Of a stretch of 64,000 nt of DNA, positions 55,715 to 64,000 are shown one piece after another. The stretch spans positions 36,293,152-36,357,151 of the forward strand of contig NW_024609880.1 in NCBI RefSeq assembly GCF_016920785.2. The letters run 5' to 3'. Both the position numbers and the translations under genes were made by a program. The notes under the pieces were generated by a model. It ran no database searches. It was not told the origin of the DNA and saw nothing but the letters and a program-made list of their open reading frames with translations. This DNA is from Ixodes scapularis (Eukaryota; Arthropoda; Arachnida; Ixodida; Ixodidae). The first letter of the stretch is position 1; the number at the start of each line of letters is the position of its first letter.

Positions 55715-56550
55715 TGCAAAAAAGACGGGCAAAAAGACGAAGAAGCACAGAGAACAAGTGCTGACTGGCAATAAGGTTTATTGAATGCTCCTAACTTTGC
55801 CCCCCCCCCCCCCCCCCCCCCCCCGCGCGTAATCTCGCCTTAACAAAAACACGGCGTAACTCCAAATCAGTGGATGTAGCCGGCCCATCGCCTGTTCAAA
55901 AAGTGAGCAAAAACAGCTACATCACCCCGCCGCACAACCCGAACGAGGAAAGGAAAAACCGCCGTGTTAATATTTACAAGCTAGATAGTGTTAATGAAGC
56001 TGTACTCGTTTTTTTGCATATACACCGATGCGACGCTAATGCAAACGTCTTTGTCACGAGCATGTATATTGGCCGCCTCCTGCAACTCTCTTTCTAACCT
56101 TCCTTTGTTGCCTCCCTCCACCTGCGCACCGTTTAGCATGGTTGAACGATTACAAGTTGTTTAATGTCCCAGCGAGTGAAAACCGTAATTGTTGCCAAGA
56201 TAAGCCGCATGCATGTTCTCGAAGTCTATCATTTAACCACGGTTTGCATCAGCGTCGCATCGGTGTATATGCAACAGAAAGAGTACAGCTTCATCTTGCT
56301 TGTAAATATTAACACGGCGCTTTTTCTTTTCCTCGTACAAATTGTGCGTCGGTGTGATGTAATTGCTAACTTTTTGAACAGGCGGTGGGCCGGCTACATC
56401 TACTGATTTGGCGGCACGCCGAGTTTTTGTTGAGACGAGATTACGTTCGTGCATGGCGACTGCAAAGTTGGAAGCATTCAATAAACTTTAGTTGCCAGTA
56501 AACACTTGTCCTGTGTGCGTCTTCGTCTTTTTGTCCCGTCTTTTTTGTGC
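55715..56550. mobile_element. fold-back element with nested inverted arms
   Basis: Outer arms at 55715-55790 and 56476-56550 (GTTTATTGAATGCT / AGCATTCAATAAAC; AAAAAGACGAAGA and inverse). Inner arms at about 55868-56055 and 56235-56405 (GATGTAGCCGGCCCA / GGGCCGGCTACATC; ACCGATGCGACGCTAATGC and inverse). A 22-base C tract lies at 55800-55823. The element has no gene. The arms are imperfect, so it is not recent. Confidence 0.75.
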
Positions 56551-57251
56551 TATTTCTAAGATGAATGTCAATTGCCAACTTGTCCAGCAGACCAAGCTTT
56601 TCGAATATTCCGTCGCCGGTGAGGGGATTCCACGTGAATATTCCGTCGCCGGCGTCAACTTCTCCGTGGATTCACATACGAACCCGCGAGTGTGAACGAG
56701 CAATTAGAGTTTTAGCGTTCCGTGATAATGTCCCGGGGTAATAAACGAGCACCAGTTTTTGAGCACTTCAATATACCCGAGACATAAATGCTTGAAACGC
56801 GGACATTGCAATTTGTAACTCGTGTCAGTCAGTTGGTTGAACGACGTTTTAGCGAACACCGAGTTTTCATCGAAAAACACTTTAGCGAATGGTCGGCTGC
56901 CGCGAAGCGAAGTTAACGGATTCGGGCCAGGTGAGTTAACATTTTTGTAATGAGCCGTTTGAGACTGTCACCGCGAAGCGGCATAAACACAGCGGGCAGG
57001 AAGGGGGGGGGGGGGGGGGGTGTTAACAAGCGCTCCAGTAATTTGGTAAAACGTCGATTCGCTCAAATGGACGCTGTACGCTAAAACGTCATTCGCTCAT
57101 GTGATGTAGACCCAATCCGTCACGCACATGACTCAAATGATAAATTTGCGGTCACTTCAATTTAAAATTAATACAACCACTGTCCAATTACTTAACTATC
57201 CTTTGCGCGAGAGCCTCAACGATTTACTACAAAATCAGCGTTAGCTCATAA
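56551..57251. other. intergenic DNA with a weak inverted repeat
   Basis: GACGTTTTAGCG near 56848 and its inverse near 57080 suggest a decayed MITE around a G tract (57005-57020). A short direct repeat (GAATATTCCGTCGCCGG) lies at 56602 and 56637. Confidence 0.45.
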
Positions 57252-58097
57252 ATGCCACCGACCCTGCCTGGCGTGATAAAACAAAAACGCCCCGGCAAAA
57301 TATTAGCTTGCACCTTGGACGATTGTGTAATGTATAGAAAGATCAACAACCCTGACGACCACTTACATCTCCAAACTGATATTGATCGGGTAGTTACCTG
57401 GTGCCACAAATGGCAAATGACCCTTAACACAGCAAAATGTAAACTTGTTTCTTTTACCCGTAAACGCACAAATTCAGACTTCACATATTTACTCAACAAT
57501 TCGCCCATCATCGCTGTTTCCGCTTATCAGTACCTCGGTGTCGAACTAACTTCTAAACTTTCTTGGGTTTCTCACATTAACACGATAACTGCTAAAGCAT
57601 CCCGTACCCTCGGTTACTTGAAACGCAATCTTAAATCTGCGCCCTCTCACCTCCGCAAATTATCCTATGAATCCTATGTTCGCCCGAAATTGGAGTACGC
57701 CTCCGCTATCTGGGCCCCTCACCAAACCTACCTTATTAATAAAATCGAATCCATTCAAAACCGTGCTGCCCGCTTCATTTCTTCATCATATTCGCGTTTC
57801 GACAGCTTGACATTAATAAAGCAAAATTATTCTATCTGTCTACTGGAAACTCGACGTAACATTTCTCTCCTATGCTTAATTCACCGCTTATGCCACAGCC
57901 CCGCTGGGACTTGGTTCTTGCATCTAGAACACCTGAACAAGGAATCACGTAATTTTAACACTAAGAGTTTTAAGCGCATCTTTGGGACATCATTGTCATT
58001 CAATAATTCTTCCCTGCCACGTGCCATCAAGCTCTGGATGATCTTCCCGAGGCCGTTGTTTCAGTTTCCGACCCAGCACTTTTTCGTTCAGAGTTAA
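57252..58097 (+). pseudogene. 5'-truncated LINE reverse transcriptase, 281-residue open frame
   Basis: A long uninterrupted frame that lacks the first two thirds of a LINE ORF2. It begins in the catalytic region: TLDDCVMYRKINNPDDHLHL corresponds to the FADD box with the Phe-Ala lost. It continues WCHKWQMTLNTAKCKLVSF (RT thumb), YQYLGVELTSKLSWVSHI, RPKLEYASAIWAPHQTYLI and ends near LFQFPTQHFFVQS. The order is that of CR1/L2/Jockey-like LINEs and agrees with the palindrome LINE. The RT fingers and endonuclease are missing. The 3' end has a short (AAAT)n tail at 58389-58411. The open frame probably reflects a young copy, not function. Real similarity starts near 57300. Confidence 0.8.
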
Positions 58098-58388
58098 CCA
58101 CATATATTTTAGCCAATTAAAAATGTGTAACGATGTTATTTCCTTGCAAACTGGTCACTGTATCTATATTTTTACTCGAGATGTTAACGGATGTGTGTAT
58201 TATTATTATTTTTTATTTCATTATGTGCTTTATGTTACTGACCTGTGCAAATGTTTGTTTTATTCTGTTGCGCGCAGATGTGTATGGTTGTTTGTATGGA
58301 GTCGGCGCGCTCCCTGCCATTCCTTCTTTGTGTTAATCAGACTGTTTAACCCCCCTCATGTAATGCCGACAGGTCTTTGAGGTACTTT

Positions 58389-58411
58389 GAATAAATAAAT
58401 AAATAAATAAA
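58389..58411 (+). repeat. AAAT tail of the LINE
   Basis: Six ATAA/AAAT units directly follow GGTACTTTGA, closing the LINE 3' UTR, as in non-LTR elements that end in short simple repeats. Confidence 0.8.
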
Positions 58412-58884
58412 CTTTCTCCACATTTTTTTTTTGAGGGGGGGGGGGGAGGATTGTTACCAGGAAAGCGTGAACCTTTACAGAGCTAATTACCCCGGCGAAG
58501 AATGCTGATTAAGTGGGCTAGGGATGCATACGCGTCGTACACAGCCCAATGAAGACGCATTCAACAGCCAGGTAGGCAAAGATGGCAAACCAAGGAAGAC
58601 GATTATTAAAAAGCCTCCATGCTCAGCTCACCTCTCAGATGACCGTGTTGTGGACGAATGCTGTGCGCTAGCCGGGCCAATTAATAGCCTCCAGCTTATC
58701 TCCTGACCCCGCCTTCTTCCGGTGGGTATAAGCGCGGTAGCAGGATCACGTGGTGAGAGATAGACTTAGGACCGGTACCAGCAAGTCCGTAGCTTCCACA
58801 TCACTGTCAGCTTAGAGGTAAACTTAGTATAGGTAAAAAAAAAATATGAGCATTGCACAACAACAAAAAAAAGTATCCTCAGCG

Positions 58885-58929
<45 letters not shown>

Positions 58930-59095
58930 TAAAGAGAATTGGAAGTTTTTCAGGTAACTGACTCACTTGACCATTTTATAGTTACTTTACTACGCTTCCT
59001 CCCAACATTATAGACCACAATGTCAGCTGTGGGCCGCCAGGTCGACTCACAAGCAAATTAGAAAACATAGGGGACTCTTAAGATTCGCCTTTAAG
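58412..59095. other. intergenic DNA with TA microsatellite
   Basis: A G tract at 58435-58446, a right-end relative of the 10-kb TIR element near 58800, and a (TA)n run at 58887-58920. No gene. Confidence 0.5.
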
Positions 59096-59099
59096 AGTG

Positions 59100-59470
59100 G
59101 GACGCGATAGCGTTGTCGGGTCCCGTTCCCAAAGCCTCCTCATATAAGCGCGTGCTCGTTGCCAAGCCGTGCAAGCGTGTGTGCGTGGTCCAGTTGGTTG
59201 GTCGGCAGCGTCACGTGTGACGTAATGTCACACGTGGCTATGACGTCATGACCCTATCGATCCGCTAAATTTCGCGGGACAAAATCCTCTAAACGGCGAA
59301 AAAAGTTGGCGCTAGATTTGGCGGGAAATGTTTCTGCTATATTTGACAGGAAAACCTTCAGCTAAAGTTGCCGGGAAACTTTTCTGCTAAATTTGAAGGG
59401 AAAGATTTCCACTAAATCTTGCGGGTAAAGTTTTCGGCCAATTTGGCGGGGAAAATTTTTCGCAAATCGT
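59100..59470. repeat. decayed copy of the CRE/E-box repeat with ~27-bp tandem units
   Basis: TCACGTGTGACGTAATGTCA (59211-59230) and TGACGTCAT (59241-59249) are followed by about seven degenerate units of the form GCTAAATTTGxCGGGAAA to 59470. The same two modules, site array then tandem units, make up the window-end repeat. Confidence 0.65.
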
Positions 59471-59789
59471 CTAACGGAACTGCAGCCTGTGAAGTGTCAG
59501 CGCTGTCCCCTCCGTTGATGCTGACTCCCGTCTCGCCATCGGTGGGCGTCGCTCCACTGTCACCAGCTTCTTCGCTGATAAGCCTTGTTGACGAAGGATC
59601 GCGGCGCCTTGAACAATCGCTGCATTTGTAGCTGCTTTTTTCGGATTGTATGAAGACATCGTATTCCTCGGCCAGCAATTTGCGGCACTTACAGTGGAAG
59701 CGGCGGGAGCACGATGAGCAGCGCAAAAATTGCTGACTGCCGTAAAACGGGGCGGAGCAGCAACTGCACTGATCCGTACTCGGCGCCAT
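59412..59789 (-). pseudogene. LINE-type ORF1 fragment with PHD finger
   Basis: On the minus strand the preferred start is the ATG at 59789 (MAPSTDQCSCCSAPF). Cysteines follow a PHD-finger spacing: CSCCS, FLRCSSCSRRFHCKC, YKCSDCSR. After the finger comes a serine/threonine-rich stretch, and the last 20 or so residues (LRKIFPAKLAENF) are translated from the adjacent satellite-like repeat. PHD-bearing ORF1 proteins occur in several arthropod LINEs. No ORF2 follows, so the copy is truncated on its 3' side by the repeat. A host PHD gene fragment is the alternative. Confidence 0.5.
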
Positions 59790-59839
59790 TCGCGCGTCGA
59801 ATGGCTGTGCCCTTGTATAGAAGGTGTGTAGAGACATTC

Positions 59840-60242
59840 ATACCTCGCTAATATAGACGCTTCCGTTGTACACAAAAATCCTCCATAGCGTAAGTCGCCC
59901 GTAATAACTAATCAGGGTCAAAACAAACATACTGACAAGCTTAGGCGCATGAAGTTATGCAAGATTTTTAAGCTAGAGAAAGGACGTTATGGGGGGGATT
60001 TATACGGACACTTTCGAGCCCACCTTTTTATCCGGAAAGTGCAGCCCTTCCCCTATATAAATTGCACGTTTTCCCTGCTACTCTTTTCAGCGCAAAGTCT
60101 TTTTCAAATTTATTTGTTGCTAATGCTCAACTGACAAAAAAAAACAATTTAGCAGAAAGCTTTGTATGTTTACGCTTGAAAACCTCCATGACCTCTAATC
60201 ACTTCCCCTTCTCGCCTGACATCGTACACTCTGCCATGAAAA
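59840..60242. other. intergenic DNA, nothing identified
   Basis: No recognisable gene or repeat boundary, apart from a short G-tract stretch near 59992. Confidence 0.4.
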
Positions 60243-60246
60243 TTCC

Positions 60247-60282
<36 letters not shown>

Positions 60283-61330
60283 TTTTATTTTTCTTGCATC
60301 CGGATAGATGGTAACTAGAGCAGAGAGCTGCAACCCGTGCAGCTTGACAAGGCCCCAGCTCCAAGACAGCAGCGCGCGTACAGGGCTTTGTTCACAACGT
60401 CAAATCTAAAATGAGACGTACGTTCAGTAGGGCGCAAAAAGAAAACAATCACGAGACTCCAGTGTAACATATGACATCACTTGACAAAGTACACCTAAAA
60501 CATGAAGCCTGAAGTTCACAACGTCGACAGTATCATCATTAAAGCTTCAAATGGTAAGCTATGGCTAAAATTTGTTTTAGCATTCAGCTTGGTCAAAAGA
60601 GATAGAAGTATGTATATAATCGATGCCAGTCCATAGTTTGTCTGGAGGGCGGGTGCACTCCCCTCTTCACTTCGCCTGTGTTATAAACGCTAGTAATTTT
60701 ATTTAAATTTGCTATTTGTAGAAAACAATCCTATTTATTTTTTTGCTGTTTTATAAGATATCGCAAGGCGGTAGTAATGTATGTGCGTTACTCTGAAAAT
60801 TTTAAATCGGGCAAAAGGCATCTGTATGGTAGAAATAGGACACATTTGCAACCACTCCTAGAGCTTTTTTCAGAGTTACAAGTTTATATATATTTTGAGT
60901 GGTAGTGGCATCCTATATCAGGTGACAATATTTAAAATACGACTGCCCGAGGCCGTGAAAAATTATTAACTTAACAAATGGGGTGAAAAACTGTACGGTA
61001 TCGGGATAGAGTACCAACAGCTTTTTGGCTTCTCTATGTATATGTTTTATGTGCTAATTTCATGATAAATTATTTGAAAAAAATAATTTATTATGGAATG
61101 GTAAATTATCTTTTAAGATAATTTATCATTATCCTAATACTTGAATGACCGGAAGTGGTAATAACCTAATGCCTAACACCTAATATCTTGAATGACTTTC
61201 CTATCTCGATTGCTTCCCCGGCTATGATGATACTTGGTTTAGAATGAACAGTCACGTTTTCGGCTCGGAACAGCATGCACTTTGTTTTATTTATGTTGAT
61301 ACGTTGACGAATTCTGCAGCGAGGGGGCCT
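60243..61330 (-). pseudogene. decayed LINE relic with ATTG tail
   Basis: On the minus strand the 3' end is AATAAAACGATTGATTGATT (60264-60283), a simple-repeat tail. About 1 kb upstream, near 61250-61320, the minus strand still reads INKTKCMLFRAENVTV, similar to the RT thumb region 'INxxKTKxxLF' of LINEs. Between these points frames are lost. 5' truncated and old. Confidence 0.45.
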
Positions 61331-61924
61331 TGCAGGCTTTAGGGTTCGTTCTCCTTTGTTCCCTGTTGTAGGTCACACACAATATCAAGCAACAATAGAC
61401 CGGAGGTAGTAATAGCGTATTTTACTTTTAAACAATTTATATTATTTTGGTGCGCAGCATTCATTGCGAGACCTGCAAAGAACATCCGGGTGCGCACTGT
61501 GACCTCCTCGGTTCCATATGATATCTTGGGGGCGTTTCTTGACCCTTTTTATTTCTATGCCCCTATTTACCCAGTTCATCCCCAAAGTAGCTGTCCATAG
61601 TCCGGACTGCGGGTTCCCTTATTCACGTGCAGAACTGCATGGCGAAAGATCGGTTCCCAAAATTTCTTCCAGAGTGCAGGGTGTCCATGTTGACGGAGTC
61701 AATATGAACGGGGCATGACTGTATAATATTTTTTGTTTCTTTTCACACGGACGATTGTATTTTCTTCTTGTTTCTGAAGCAACGTATTAAGACCGGCCGT
61801 GGAAAACAAAAGGACAAGAAAGTGATCAATGAAGAAAGAATAAACAATTAACACTGGGACAACCACAACCACCATCTTTCACTCACACCATGGGAAACAC
61901 CTTCCCATGGTGTTTTATGAGCTT
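61331..61924. other. intergenic DNA, nothing identified
   Basis: No coding, RNA or repeat evidence apart from a CACCATGGGAAA / TTTCCCATGGTG-type short inverted pair near 61886-61912. Confidence 0.4.
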
Positions 61925-61928
61925 TTAA

Positions 61929-62317
61929 AGTGCCCCAGAAAAGACAAAAAAACTTGAACTTTCTGGTTGCAACACGCGTGTGAAAAAATAAATTTTACGC
62001 GAGAAAAAAACAATTTGGAGCAATATTGACGGCGCGATACGCGATTTAGTCGGCAGGCACCTTCTTTCCACTTGTTTTCTTTCCCGGCATTTTGGGCGCG
62101 TAGAGGAGAGGTGGAGTGGCTTCGCCTTCACGAGCGAGATTGTCATTCCGGAATGACTAGAGACGTCATGAACTTCGCGCGCAGGATTTCAAACAAATCT
62201 TTCGCCGTCAATATTGCTCTAAGATTTTTTTTTTCACGTAAAATGTATTTTTTGACACGCTTGTCCAAACCAAACTGTTGAAAAAAATGTTTTTTTTTTC
62301 TCTTTTTCAGGGGTCCT
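61929..62317. mobile_element. 389-bp TTAA-flanked TIR element
   Basis: TTAA at 61925-61928 and 62318-62321 borders AGTGCCCCAGAAAAG on the left and CTTTTTCAGGGGTCCT on the right, an imperfect inversion. Inner arms are better: GAGCAATATTGACGGCG (62017-62033) against CGCCGTCAATATTGCTC (62203-62219). Similar borders to 42738-43735, so probably the same broad group. Confidence 0.7.
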
Positions 62318-62321
62318 TTAA

Positions 62322-63220
62322 TATATGACAAAATTTTTGAAACGAATATGCAGATATGAGCATTTATCGACGCTCAGACTCCTCAATAGCAAACAGAGAT
62401 GTTTATAAAATGACATGTGATCGCAATACACAAATAAGATCAATACATTTCGAAATCCACTGGAAGTCATTTCTTATGCTTGATGGTTATTTAACCTTTA
62501 TCATAACAACATATCAATAATTATCGTGTGCAGTATTTGCAGCATTTTGTAGCAAAATATTCTGTGAATATTTGTGCTCGTGCGCTGGCGCTTATACACC
62601 ACGTACAAAGGGTACTGATGTATATTTTTAAGCATCTGCGGGGTTAAAAATTGATATTGACTTCCTCCAGCGCAGAAGGCATAACTGTCCGCTGCCACTC
62701 ATTTTTGTTTAATTACTAAGAGGCTGTGACAGCTTACAAAGAAACATTCCCACATAATCCCTTTTCGCGCATCTGCAAGTCTGCCTGTTAATGTACTCAT
62801 GAGCCCATCAGCTCCCGCGTGCATGTTTTGTCTCTTCATGGTTCATAGCTAGATCCACTGAATAAGCTACGCTTTAGAGCAACGACACTTGCCCGTTTTG
62901 TGGCTTAAAATCACGGTTGCCAGTTATCTGAAGCTTTACTTGAAATCGCAGGAAAGACTTCTCCGTCCTCCACAAATTCTTAAACAGTTCGCGACAAAGT
63001 AAGGCAATATTACATGAGCTTCCTAACACCGAATCTAATGATGAGGAAGTCGCACTTTTGAATTATGACGATCGGCCGTGGCGTCTGATCTCCACTAAGC
63101 ACCGAAATGGCGGCGCTCACAACAATATAGGGGAAGAGAGTGCCGATAGTCTAAGCGTAGCTTATTTTGTGGCTCAAGTCGTAACCATCTCCAAAGGAAA
63201 CTGTCTACATAATTAAAAAA
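62322..63220. other. intergenic DNA, nothing identified
   Basis: About 900 bases of AT-rich DNA without gene, RNA or clear repeat. Confidence 0.4.
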
Positions 63221-64000
63221 AAAGTGAAAGCCGTTTACCACTCCCTGTAACGCCGAATTGGAACTCAGCTCTTGAGGAGGAGGAGGGAAGGGTACTGAGG
63301 GCCACGGTTTCTCGGGGGGGGGGGAGGGGTCACGACTCACGAGACATAGGGGAAAGGGTCACGTGATCCCCCCCGAGGGCACGTGACCTTGTTGGGGTCA
63401 CGTGACCTCGGGAGGGGGTCACGTGACCTGGGGGTGTCACGTGACCTCGGGGGAGAGGGTCATGTGACTATCCAGGTCACGTGACCAAAATTTCCCCGCT
63501 AGATTTAGCGGGGAAATTTTTCCACTAGATATAGCGGGGAAATTTGTCCGCTAGATTTAGCGAGGAAAAGTTTCCGCAAGATTTAGCGGGGAAATTTTTT
63601 CCGCTAGATTTAGCGGGGAAATTTTTCCGCTAAATTTAGCGGGAAAAATTTTCCGCTAAATTTAGCGGGGAAATTTTTCCGCTAGATTTAGCGGGGAAGT
63701 TTTTCCGCTAGATTTAGTGGGGACATTTTTTCCGCTAGATTTAGGGGGGAAATTTTTTCGCTAAATTTAGCGGGAGAAATTTTCCGCTAGATTTAGCGGG
63801 GAAGTTTTTCCGCTAGATATAGCGGGGAAATTTTTCCGCTAGATCTGGCGGAGAAATTTTTCCGCTAGATTTAGCGGGGAAATTTTTCCGCTAGATTTAG
63901 AGGGGAAATTTACCCATAATGCACCGCGCGGTTACGCCGACGCCGCTCAAGCCGGGAACGGGCGCCTAAGAGCTGCGCTCTAAAAATGAAAGACGTTTAC
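63221..64000. repeat. AGAGCGCAGCTC-ended repeat with CACGTG and 26-bp arrays (copy 2, inverted)
   Basis: Reverse-orientation relative of 4500-4920: the right end has CGGTTACGCCGACGCCGCTC and GAGCTGCGCTCT, and the left end has GTAACGCCGAATT. Inside, 63352-63486 carries six GTCACGTGAC-type sites or variants. Then 63487-63912 is about sixteen tandem units of CCGCTAGATTTAGCGGGG plus AAATTTTT, each with a CCGCTA/TAGCGG palindrome. The copy at 4.5 kb has the site array but not the 26-bp array. The window ends in its flank. Confidence 0.8.

Overview
The window is eukaryotic nuclear DNA, most likely from a hard tick or a close arachnid relative. That call rests on three things: a spliced integrin-alpha gene with short exons and large introns, a tRNA-headed SINE of the kind I remember from ixodid ticks (the 'CCCAGGTGGCCGAAATTA' block at 9240-9257), and very dense small inverted-repeat transposons. 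The species is inference. There is no operon structure, rRNA gene or CRISPR array.

Region 1 (1-9.3 kb) is the 3' end of one host gene on the + strand. Four phase-0 exons (948-1070, 1164-1262, 4002-4124, 8745-9032) encode the cysteine-rich membrane-proximal stalk, the transmembrane helix and a GFFRR cytoplasmic tail of an integrin alpha subunit. Its introns hold a dead mariner with a hAT-like MITE inside it, a repeat full of TGACGTCA/CACGTG sites, and two tandem copies of a new-looking TIR element.

Region 2 (9.3-20.9 kb) holds more MITEs, some nested, about 2.6 kb of featureless AT-rich DNA, a candidate 5' exon with a promoter-like block (16.27-16.78 kb), a frameshifted THAP-domain exon on the minus strand (17.05-17.28 kb), a 1.3 kb long-TIR element with TA duplications, and a possible minus-strand solo LTR.

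Region 3 (20.95-31.35 kb) is a 10.4 kb near-palindrome. Each arm carries the same truncated LINE with the same small MITE inside it. Each arm has also gained one private insertion after the palindrome formed: a 302 bp Harbinger-like MITE on the left and a 1149 bp element with 10-bp duplications on the right.

Region 4 (31.5-54.2 kb) contains the two halves of an I-like LINE with an RNase H domain. The 5' half (ORF1 plus endonuclease) lies at 31.5-33.57 kb and the 3' half (RT plus RNase H) at 51.77-54.23 kb, on the same strand and 18.2 kb apart. Both inner ends abut GAGTC/GACTC-rich sequence. Between them are SINEs, MITEs, a degenerate HTH-transposase fragment, and a promoter-like block present three times.

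Region 5 (54.2-64 kb) contains a fold-back element, a second truncated LINE (57.25-58.41 kb), a PHD-type LINE ORF1 fragment that reads into a satellite, a LINE relic, a TTAA-flanked element, and at the very end an inverted copy of the 4.5 kb repeat carrying a CACGTG array and about sixteen 26-bp palindromic repeats.

Only the integrin exons look like an intact host gene. All recognised transposon proteins are broken by stops, frameshifts or truncation. Coordinates of terminal repeats and target duplications were read directly from the sequence. Superfamily names are inferred from target-site length and terminal sequence.
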